64,000 bases of DNA, taken from Salinigranum salinum. GTDB taxonomy: Archaea; Halobacteriota; Halobacteria; Halobacteriales; Haloferacaceae. This document shows, in pieces, positions 57,921 through 64,000 of the stretch (position 1 is the first letter of the stretch; the number at the start of each line of letters is the position of its first letter). The DNA lies in the NCBI RefSeq assembly GCF_009176545.1, contig NZ_VTOJ01000001.1, positions 496,001-560,000 of the forward strand. The letters run 5' to 3'. The notes under the pieces are model-generated. The model saw only the letters and a list, made by a program, of their open reading frames with translations. It did not search any database and was not told where the DNA came from. Made by a program: the position numbers and the translations under genes.

Positions 57921-59054
57921 TCAGACGCCCATGATTCGGATCGGGACGAGGAGGAAACAGAGCGCACCGAGCGCGAACGTGAGCAGGCCGACGACCTGCC
58001 GGCGCCCATCGAGCGGTGTCTCGTCGATGGGTTCTGCCGGGCCGTTGTAGGCGATGACGGTCGCGAACAGCCCCCAGAACGCCCAGAGTCCCACCGACTC
58101 GTTGAGTCCCAGTCCCCGTCCGTAGTGGAGGTACGCCGCGAGACCGAACAGGACGAGCGGCACCAGCGCGGCGACGGTCTCCTGCCGTTCGCCGAGCATC
58201 GCGCGGAGCATGTGTCCGCCGTCCAGCTGGCCGACGGGGAGCAGGTTGAGCACGGTGAAGAACATCCCCACCCACCCGCCGATGATGACGGGGTGGACCG
58301 TCTTCGCCGGATCCGTGTAGCTGGTCGGCTGGCCGATGGCCGTCGCGATGAGATCCAGGAGGGGCGGGTTGTTGAACACGATCACCTCGCCGCTCTGCTG
58401 GAGCACGCGGGCGGGGACCGTCATCGGCGGGAGCGAGAGCCCGACGACGGTGACCACGATGGTCGCGGCGAGTCCAGCCAGCGGGCCAGCGACGCCGATG
58501 TCGAACAGTGCACGCCGGTCGGGCATCTGTCCGCGCATCCGGATGATCGCCCCGAGCGTACCGAACGGGAAGATGAAGGGTATCAGATAGGGGAGCGAGA
58601 CGTCGACGCCGTGGTACCGGCCGACGACGTAGTGACCGAGTTCGTGGGTGGCGAGGACGCCGAGGACCGCGGCGGTGAACGGCCACGCACGCAGCACCAA
58701 CAGCGGGTTCCGCTGGAGCGACTCGAGCGGGACGTAGTACCACGCGACGCTCCCGACGAACAGCGTCGACAGCACCGTCGCCACGAACAGCGCCACGTTC
58801 TTCCACGGAATCCCGTCGGGACCGGGTGAGATCGGTTCGGCGATCACGACGTCGTCGGTGCCCGACCGCGTCGTCGCCAGACGGGCGTCGTACCCCGCTT
58901 CGCGGAACGCCGGCCACACCTCCTCGATGAGCGTCCCGCGTGGGACCAGCGCCTCGCCGTAGAAGAGGATGCGGTCGCCGTCGCGATGCGTCTCGCGGAG
59001 GGCGAAGACGGACTGGAGCACCTCTCTCGGCGTCTCCGATTCGGCCGGAGCCAT
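57921..59054 (-). CDS. Site-2 protease family membrane metallopeptidase (M50)
   Basis: A 377-residue intramembrane zinc protease. A soluble N-terminal domain of about 90 residues (LQSVFALRETHRDGDRILFY) precedes six or so helices. The active site has ATHELGHYVVGRYHGVDVSL (HExxH) and, near residue 270, LNLLPVGQLDGGHMLRAML (NxxPxGxLDGG), which supply the three zinc ligands and the catalytic Glu. Members cleave membrane-anchored regulators within the bilayer. Start at ATG 59054 (MAPAESETPREV), placed 28 bases after a good TATA box; an ATG seven codons upstream is in frame. Confidence 0.9.
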   Translation of the reverse strand: MAPAESETPREVLQSVFALRETHRDGDRILFYGEALVPRGTLIEEVWPAFREAGYDARLATTRSGTDDVVIAEPISPGPDGIPWKNVALFVATVLSTLFVGSVAWYYVPLESLQRNPLLVLRAWPFTAAVLGVLATHELGHYVVGRYHGVDVSLPYLIPFIFPFGTLGAIIRMRGQMPDRRALFDIGVAGPLAGLAATIVVTVVGLSLPPMTVPARVLQQSGEVIVFNNPPLLDLIATAIGQPTSYTDPAKTVHPVIIGGWVGMFFTVLNLLPVGQLDGGHMLRAMLGERQETVAALVPLVLFGLAAYLHYGRGLGLNESVGLWAFWGLFATVIAYNGPAEPIDETPLDGRRQVVGLLTFALGALCFLLVPIRIMGV

Positions 59055-59078
59055 CACTCGCGGTAAGGGGGACACCGG

Positions 59079-59085
59079 TATAAAT
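59079..59085 (-). promoter_or_regulatory. TATA box of the site-2 protease gene
   Basis: The minus strand reads ATTTATA, centred 28 bases before the ATG at 59054, consistent with a leaderless transcript beginning at that codon. Confidence 0.55.
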
Positions 59086-59142
59086 CTCGTGTCACCCGCG
59101 GCTGCCGACGCTGTCGAGTGTCAAAAAGCAACCGCAGAGAGC

Positions 59143-59155
59143 GGGGGGGGGGGGG
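59143..59155. repeat. Run of 13 G bases
   Basis: A 13-base G homopolymer lies between the site-2 protease promoter and the end of the DUF7123 gene, outside coding sequence. Its exact length may be a sequencing uncertainty. It could also vary by slippage. Confidence 0.9.
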
Positions 59156-59173
59156 ACGTGTCGGGCGAGCGTG

Positions 59174-59434
59174 TTACGCGGGGGCGGCCTCTCGTCGCTC
59201 GATGCGCCAGGTGGTCGCGGACGTGTACGACCACTTCTCGACTTCGAGTTCGGTCGCGGAGTCACGGAGTTTGACCATCAGGGCGCCGATCTCCTTGGGG
59301 GACAGACCGACGTCGTCGGCGATGAACTTGCTCTTGAAGTACATCTCGCCGTCCTGTGCCTTCTCGAGCAGGTACTGCTTCAGGCGTTCTTCTTTCGAGC
59401 TGCCGTCGGTGGAGGGGGGTACGGTTGCGCTCAT
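59174..59434 (-). CDS. DUF7123 family small protein (winged-helix-like)
   Basis: An 86-residue haloarchaeal protein from ATG 59434 (MSATVPPSTDGSSKEERLKQ); a GTG three codons earlier is in frame and nearer to the TATA-predicted start. The conserved part reads YLLEKAQDGEMYFKSKFIAD, DVGLSPKEIGALMVKLRDSA and EVEKWSYTSATTWRIERR. The helix-turn-helix-strand layout looks like a small winged helix, suggesting DNA binding. I recall the family as DUF7123. A strong TATA box lies upstream. Confidence 0.8.
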   Translation of the reverse strand: MSATVPPSTDGSSKEERLKQYLLEKAQDGEMYFKSKFIADDVGLSPKEIGALMVKLRDSATELEVEKWSYTSATTWRIERREAAPA

Positions 59435-59470
59435 CTCGTTCACCTCACTCCACTGCTGGACTCGGAAGGG

Positions 59471-59478
59471 TATATAAA
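59471..59478 (-). promoter_or_regulatory. TATA box of the DUF7123 gene
   Basis: TTTATATA on the minus strand, one of the best TATA boxes in the window, centred about 32 bases before the alternative GTG (59443) and 41 before the ATG (59434). It leaves a short leader if the ATG is used. Confidence 0.6.
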
Positions 59479-59877
59479 CGGAGGAACGTTAGGAGCAGTT
59501 CGGATGCTTTCAGGCCGATCCGACGTTTTACGAACGGTTCACGACTCTTTGAGACATTGTTAGACATTTTATACTGACTCTTGAGATTTTTATTCGGCAA
59601 AAATTATATCGAATTTAATACCTCCCTCTCGGCGTCGAAACCCGTCTGACGGGCGGCATGTTGACGCAATAATTGCCGAAAGAGCCGTGCCAGGCACCTG
59701 GGGCGTGCGGCGAGCGCCACGGCGTGTCGCGGGGATCGCGCCCCTCGACACCGACCGAGAGACGCCCGGGGTGCGTTCCGTTCTCGACTGAGAACGTCCA
59801 AGACACGTCGTCGATCCCCGAGACAGTCGGCGACTGGACGGTCGCGCCCGCGCGTTCGCCCGCGACGACCGACCCGA
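59479..59877. other. Intergenic stretch with AT-rich patch and one doubtful small frame
   Basis: About 400 bases. 59555-59630 is very A/T-rich (TTTTATACTGAC, AAAAATTATATCGAATTTAATA) and is promoter-like. A minus-strand frame from GTG 59806 to a stop at 59615 would encode 63 residues including SWTFSVENGTHPGRLSVGVE and WHGSFGNYCVNMPPV; it has decent composition but no recognised homologue. It is left uncalled as a gene. Confidence 0.3.
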
Positions 59878-60645
59878 CTACCGCTCGTGCCGCCAGAACG
59901 TGTCTTCGACCGTGACCTCCTTTTTGAACAGCGGCACCTCGTCCTTGAGCCGGTTGATACCGTCCTCGACGGTCCGGAACGCCTCCTCGCGGTGTCCGGC
60001 GAGGACGACGACGAAGACGATGTCGTCGCCGTCGGGGATAACGCCGGTTCGGTGGTGCATCTCCACGTCGAGCACCCCCTCACGCGCCTCCAGTTCACGG
60101 CAGATGGTCGCCATGCGCTCCTCGGCGACGCCCTCGTACTTCTCGAACTCGAGTGCCGTCGTCCGCGGGTCGTCGTCGCCGTCCTTCGCACGGACGCGGC
60201 CAGTGAACGTGGCGATCGCTCCCGCGCGGTCGGCTCGGGGGGACGCCTTGATCCGGGCGACGAGCGTCCCCAGCGTGACGTGTGGTTCGACGCCGCCGAG
60301 CGCGTCGAGCACCGCGTCGAGGTCGACCTCGTCGGCCGACGCCGCCGCCACGAGCGACTCTGGCACGTCTACGTCGCCGAGAGCGACCGTCGGCACGTCC
60401 ACGTCGGCGAATCCGAGACAGATCGCGTAGGCGTACCGTGGTGCGACGTCGTCCAGCACTGCCCCGAGCGAACGGCCGGTTCCCGCCGCGTTCCACGACT
60501 CGTCGGCCAACCGGTACGTGTCGGCCGTCCCGTCGTGGTCGACTGTCTCAACCGACTCGACGACCACGACGGGTCCGTCGAGCCGTGGGGTGAGCCGCGC
60601 CGCCAGGTCACCCGCACCCGTACCGGCGATGCCGAATACTCGCAT
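59878..60645 (-). CDS. moaE: MobB-MoaE fusion: molybdopterin synthase large subunit
   Basis: A 255-residue fusion. Residues 125-255 are MoaE, the large subunit of molybdopterin synthase, which inserts sulfur from MoaD into precursor Z. Seen are AIATFTGRVRAKDGDDDPRT, LEFEKYEGVAEERMATICRE, HHRTGVIPDGDDIVFVVVLA and REEAFRTVEDGINRLKDEVP, with KKEVTVEDTFWRHE supplying the late active-site lysines. The N-terminal 110 residues resemble MobB (MRVFGIAGTGAGDLAARLTP), but the P-loop lysine and threonine are missing (GTGAGDLA where GxxxxGKT is expected), so GTP binding is doubtful. Start ATG 60645. MoaD is not in the window. Confidence 0.88.
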   Translation of the reverse strand: MRVFGIAGTGAGDLAARLTPRLDGPVVVVESVETVDHDGTADTYRLADESWNAAGTGRSLGAVLDDVAPRYAYAICLGFADVDVPTVALGDVDVPESLVAAASADEVDLDAVLDALGGVEPHVTLGTLVARIKASPRADRAGAIATFTGRVRAKDGDDDPRTTALEFEKYEGVAEERMATICRELEAREGVLDVEMHHRTGVIPDGDDIVFVVVLAGHREEAFRTVEDGINRLKDEVPLFKKEVTVEDTFWRHER

Positions 60646-60776
60646 ACCCCAACGCGGTGACCGACCGGCTTTAGTGTTTCCCGCGCCGGGTCGACCGCGG
60701 CACACGGCGCCTCCACGGCTCGTCCCTGGCTGCGACTTGATAACTCTTAAGCCCCGCTCTCGGCAATCCGATGCCA

Positions 60777-61496
60777 ATGAGAGTCGTGGTTTCTATCGGC
60801 GGGAGCGTGCTCGCGCCGGAGCTCGATCCTCGACGCGTCGAGGGGCACGCTGCCGTCATCGAATCTCTCGCGACGGAGGGCTGTGAACTCGGTATCGTCG
60901 TGGGCGGCGGCGGCGTCGCACGCGACTACATCTCTGCCGCACGCGATCTCGGAGCGAACGAGGTCCAGCTCGACCAGCTCGGTATCGACGTGACGCGCAT
61001 CAACGCGCGGCTGCTCATCGCGGCCCTCGGTCCCCGCGTCGATCCGAAGCCGGCACACACCTACGAGGACGCGGGCGACTCCATCAGGCGCGGGGACGTG
61101 TCGGTGATGGGTGGCGTCACGCCGGGACAGACGACCGACGCGGTGGCCGCAGCCCTCGCGGAGTACGTCAACGCCGACCTCCTGATCTACGCGACGAGCG
61201 TCGACGGCGTCTACAGTACCGACCCGAACGTCGACTCCACGGCGGAGAAGTACGAGACGCTCTCGGCCGCGGAGCTCGTCGACGTCATCGGCGGCATCGA
61301 GATGAACGCCGGGGCCTCCGCCCCCGTCGACCTCCTCGCCGCGAAGCTCATCGAGCGGTCGAAGATGCGGACGATCGTGCTCGACGGCACGGACCCCGGC
61401 CGGATCGAGGCGGCCGCCCTGCGCGGCGACCACACCGGGACGGACATCGTCCCCGAAGGGACGGACGAGGTGCCGACCTACTGGGCACAGCGATGA
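60777..61496 (+). CDS. pyrH: UMP kinase (archaeal type)
   Basis: A 239-residue amino-acid-kinase-fold UMP kinase making UDP. It has VVVSIGGSVLAPELDPRRVE at the N-terminus, VGGGGVARDYISAARDLGAN, GVTPGQTTDAVAAALAEYVN (UMP and ATP binding), YATSVDGVYSTDPNVDSTAE and DLLAAKLIERSKMRTIVLDG. Start ATG 60777 (MRVVVSIGG); an ATG two codons earlier is in frame. Its last four bases overlap the start of LysRS (ATGA), so the two genes are cotranscribed and coupled. Confidence 0.94.
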   Translation: MRVVVSIGGSVLAPELDPRRVEGHAAVIESLATEGCELGIVVGGGGVARDYISAARDLGANEVQLDQLGIDVTRINARLLIAALGPRVDPKPAHTYEDAGDSIRRGDVSVMGGVTPGQTTDAVAAALAEYVNADLLIYATSVDGVYSTDPNVDSTAEKYETLSAAELVDVIGGIEMNAGASAPVDLLAAKLIERSKMRTIVLDGTDPGRIEAAALRGDHTGTDIVPEGTDEVPTYWAQR

Positions 61497-63241
61497 CCGA
61501 CGACGGGCGCGACCCGGACCTGGACGCGGACGAGGTCGACACGGATGCCGACGAGGCTGACACGGATGCCGACGAGGTCGATCCGGTCATCGATGGCGAC
61601 GACGGCCCGACAGACGAAGCCGACGGGGAGACCGGCCCGTACCGCGTCTTCTGGGCCGACGAGGTCGCCGACGCGATCGAGGCGCGGTCGCCGGAGGACC
61701 CGATCGTCATCAAGGGTGGCGTCTCCCCCTCGGGGATCCCGCACCTCGGCCACTTCAACGAGATCATGCGGGGCTACTACGTCGCCGCGGTGCTCCGCGA
61801 ACGCGGCCACGAGGTCCGACAGGTGTTCACCGCCGACGACCGCGACGCCCTCCGCAAGGTGCCGCGAACGCTCGCCGACGCTGACTGGAACCTCGTCGGC
61901 CTCGGCGACGTCGACGCGGGCGCCCTGGGACGGAACCTCGGGGTGCCGTACACGTCGATCCCCGACCCGTTCGACGACTGCGACCACGACTCCTACGGCG
62001 ACCACTTCAGTTCCCTCCTGGACGAGAGCGCCGAGCGCATCGGCGTCACCGTCGAGATGCTGTCGAACACCGCGATGTACGAGGCGGGCGACTTCGACGA
62101 CGTGGTCCACCACGTCCTCGCGAACGCCGACACGGCCCGCGAGGTTCTGAGCGCGTACCAGGGGGGCGTCGACGACTCGTACGTCCCGTTCATGGCGCAG
62201 TGTGCCGAATGCGGGCGGCTCACGACCGCGATCGTGGGGGTCGACCTCGACGCCCGGACGGTCGACTACGTCTGTTCCGGGCTGGAGGCCGGCGGCCAGC
62301 AGATCGAGGGCTGTGGCCACGAGGGGACCGCGACGTTCCGCGAGGGCAAGCTCCCCTGGCGGTTCGAGTGGCCCGCCCAGTGGCAGGTCCTCGGCGTCGA
62401 CTTCGAGCCCTTCGGCAAGGACCACGCCGAGGGGTCGTGGCCCTCCGGCGAGGAGATCGCCCGCACCGTCCTCGGCATCGAACCGCCCGTCCCCATGACG
62501 TACGAGTGGTTCACGCTCAACGGCGAACCCCTGTCGTCGTCGTCCGGCAACGTCGTCACGGTCGACGAGGTGCTCACGCTGCTCGAACCCGAGGTGCTGC
62601 GGTACTTCTTCGTGCGGAACCCGAAGAAGGCGAAGGACTTCGATCTCTCTCGGCTGGACCAGCTCGTCGACGAGTTCGACCGCTTCGAGCGCGTCTACTT
62701 CGGCGAGGTCGACGACGACACCGTCGAGGCGCTCGCCGACCGTGCCTACCCGTTCGTGGTGGACGACGTGCGCGAGGAGCGAGTCCGCATCCCGTACACG
62801 TTCGCCGCGGTACTCGGGATGACCGACGATCCCGAACTCAGAGAGCGGATGGCCCGTAACGAGGGACACATCGCGGACGACACGCCCGCGTGGGCCGTCG
62901 AGGAGGCGCTGGCTCGGGTGGAGAAGGCCCGTGCGTGGGCCGAACGGATGGACAACGAGTACAACTACCGCCTCCAGGCCGACCTGCCAGACGTCGACGT
63001 CGACCCGCCGGTCGCGGCGGCGCTCGACGACCTCGCCGACTTCGTCGCCGAGGGCCACGCGGGCGAGGAGATCCAGGGACAGATGTACGAACTCCCCGAC
63101 GAGCATGGCATCGAGACGGGCGCGTTCTTCGGTGCCGGCTACCGACTCTTCTTCGACGCCGACTCCGGTCCCCGGCTGGGCGAGTTCCTCGGCGAACTCG
63201 ACCGCGAGTTCGTCGTGACCCGGCTTCGGCGCGAGGGCTGA
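61493..63241 (+). CDS. lysS: Lysine-tRNA ligase, class I
   Basis: A 582-residue class I LysRS, the type found in most archaea instead of the class II enzyme. The HIGH motif is GIPHLGHFNE (about residue 82) and the KMSKS equivalent is SSSSGN (about residue 347). The class I-specific core reads VFWADEVADAIEARSPEDPI, KVPRTLADADWNLVG, FDDCDHDSYGDHFSSLLDES and DLSRLDQLVDEFDRFERVYF. A zinc-like set CAECGRLT and CGHEG lies near residues 236-280. The first 50 residues are an acidic, repeat-derived extension (DEVDTDADEADTDADEVD). The start overlaps UMP kinase. The cognate tRNA-Lys is at 5.4 kb. Confidence 0.95.
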   Translation: MTDDGRDPDLDADEVDTDADEADTDADEVDPVIDGDDGPTDEADGETGPYRVFWADEVADAIEARSPEDPIVIKGGVSPSGIPHLGHFNEIMRGYYVAAVLRERGHEVRQVFTADDRDALRKVPRTLADADWNLVGLGDVDAGALGRNLGVPYTSIPDPFDDCDHDSYGDHFSSLLDESAERIGVTVEMLSNTAMYEAGDFDDVVHHVLANADTAREVLSAYQGGVDDSYVPFMAQCAECGRLTTAIVGVDLDARTVDYVCSGLEAGGQQIEGCGHEGTATFREGKLPWRFEWPAQWQVLGVDFEPFGKDHAEGSWPSGEEIARTVLGIEPPVPMTYEWFTLNGEPLSSSSGNVVTVDEVLTLLEPEVLRYFFVRNPKKAKDFDLSRLDQLVDEFDRFERVYFGEVDDDTVEALADRAYPFVVDDVREERVRIPYTFAAVLGMTDDPELRERMARNEGHIADDTPAWAVEEALARVEKARAWAERMDNEYNYRLQADLPDVDVDPPVAAALDDLADFVAEGHAGEEIQGQMYELPDEHGIETGAFFGAGYRLFFDADSGPRLGEFLGELDREFVVTRLRREG

Positions 63242-63244
63242 GGG

Positions 63245-63784
63245 CTAGTTCCCCTCGATGGCGTCGACGACGACCGTTCCGATCACCGCCAGCCGCGGGT
63301 CGACGTCGCCCGTGAGTTCGATCGTATATTTATCGCGGAACGAGAACTGTTCGCCGACGGTCCCGACCACGGTCCCGTCGGGTGTGACGATGTCGTACGA
63401 GAAGGGGATGAGCGTCGTGACCAGTCGCCGGAGGGCGGCCATCAGGTGGTTGTCCTCGCGGAGGACCGCGACGACAGTCCCCTCGGCGTCGAGCAGGGCG
63501 TACTCGTGTTTGAGGAACGACGCGATCTCGCGCCTGACGCTCCCGACACGCTCGTCGGTGCGGGCGTCGACGACGTCGTACGCGGCGGCGACGTCGAGGA
63601 CGCTGTCTGCCTTCACGCGGAACATCTCCTCGCCGTCGGGCGTCGAAAAGCGGAAGTCCTCCTTCAGTTTGAGCTTCTTCTTCTTCGCGGTGAGGATCGG
63701 CTCGTCGGCGTCACCCTCGTAGACGTTGTACTTCGTGCCGATGCCGATCTTCTGGCGGATCTCGTAGCGGGTGGCGTCGAACAT
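63245..63784 (-). CDS. LURP-one-related / scramblase-like protein
   Basis: A 179-residue protein of the LURP-one-related (Tubby-like beta-barrel) family. The twelve-stranded pattern starts ATRYEIRQKIGIGTKYNVYE and continues LTAKKKKLKLKEDFRFSTPD, LLDAEGTVVAVLREDNHLMA, YDIVTPDGTVVGTVGEQFSF and RDKYTIELTGDVDPRLAV. Such proteins bind membrane lipids in eukaryotes; the archaeal role is unknown. Start ATG 63784. It converges with LysRS, with three bases between the stop codons. Confidence 0.85.
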   Translation of the reverse strand: MFDATRYEIRQKIGIGTKYNVYEGDADEPILTAKKKKLKLKEDFRFSTPDGEEMFRVKADSVLDVAAAYDVVDARTDERVGSVRREIASFLKHEYALLDAEGTVVAVLREDNHLMAALRRLVTTLIPFSYDIVTPDGTVVGTVGEQFSFRDKYTIELTGDVDPRLAVIGTVVVDAIEGN

Positions 63785-63949
63785 CCACCCCAGCCACGCC
63801 GCGCCAGCGGATCAATCTGTCTCCTGCTCGAGAACTGTATTCGCCTCCTGTCACCGTGCTGGAAACTACGTTCGCACCGGGCGCGCCGTCCCGGTTCCGA
63901 GAGGGGACACGCTCAAGAGGGTTGCGACCCTCCACCGGACGAGAACAAT

Positions 63950-64000
63950 ATGGGTATCCTCGACATCGGCGGCGGACGGGACGCGGACGACGAATCGTCG
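63950..64000 (+). CDS. Start of an unidentified gene (cut by window edge)
   Basis: From ATG 63950 the last 17 codons read MGILDIGGGRDADDESS. The acidic composition and the AGAACAATATGG context fit a gene start, but there is too little sequence to assign a family. It is divergent from the LURP-one-related gene. Confidence 0.4.
   Translation, partial: MGILDIGGGRDADDESS

Noticed and set aside
59615..59806. 63-codon minus-strand frame after the MoaE gene
   Set aside because: Composition is acceptable but it needs a GTG start, has no recognised homologue and runs into AT-rich DNA; kept only as a note.

Overview
The window comes from a haloarchaeon (class Halobacteria) chromosome. The evidence is a very high G+C content, strongly acidic proteins, several families found only in haloarchaea (DUF5809, DUF5810, DUF7119, DUF6360, DUF5806, DUF7529, DUF7123, Hvo_1808), archaeal information genes (S19e, PDCD5-like protein, class I LysRS, archaeal RNase P RNA), and TATA boxes about 27-30 bases before start codons, as expected for leaderless transcripts. 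I had no database access. Family names rest on recognising motifs and lengths in the sequence.

Layout. 0-5.5 kb: the start of a NUDIX-like gene, DUF5809, DUF5810, RimI, aconitase and a dUTPase-type enzyme, then a decayed stretch ending in a 20-base copy of the 3' end of the adjacent tRNA-Lys. 5.5-13.2 kb: DUF7119 with two very small overlapping genes upstream, a siroheme nitrite/sulfite reductase, an aldo/keto reductase and a beta-CASP-type metallo-hydrolase. 13.2-24.4 kb: two type IV pilins, a matrixin-like lipoprotein, a Zn/Cd-type P1B ATPase with palindromes in its promoter, RNase P RNA, AMMECR1, a two-gene cation/proton antiporter (KhtT/KhtU-like), nicotinate phosphoribosyltransferase and an amphi-Trp protein. 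24.6-33.8 kb: the Hvo_1808 surface protein, an isochorismatase-fold hydrolase, a thioesterase, a lower-GC orphan patch (acidic-repeat protein and a possible tandem PH/GRAM-like protein), an M23-like protein, a PQQ-propeller lipoprotein, lipoate ligase and dihydroorotase.

33.8-44.0 kb holds the most striking system: a two-gene operon resembling a bacterial Tc (toxin complex, ABC toxin). The first gene (1196 aa) has a C-terminal half like the TcA pore-domain/TcB-binding region, preceded by TPR-like helices instead of the large bacterial shell. The second (1988 aa), 2 bp downstream, is a TcB-TcC fusion: SpvB domain, FG-GAP propeller, TcdB middle domains, YD/RHS shell, RHS core with two conserved Asp, and a 259-residue C-terminal domain with glycine-rich hydrophobic segments and an HEQLH motif. 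It abuts a truncated oligopeptide ABC-transporter ATPase gene, and a short possible gene remnant lies on the other side. This suggests a horizontally acquired locus. Its export route, targets and any immunity factor are not evident.

44-64 kb is mostly core chromosome: DUF7529, a SnoaL-like protein, an HTH regulator, DUF5806, an M28 peptidase, a HAD phosphatase, TruA, a universal stress protein with a 24-bp repeat array upstream, HisRS, an EamA transporter, the DUF7411-PDCD5-S19e cluster, a UPF0104-type membrane protein, ThiL, a site-2 protease, DUF7123, a MobB-MoaE fusion, UMP kinase overlapping class I LysRS, and a LURP-one-related protein. tRNA-Lys(UUU) and class I LysRS are in the same window.
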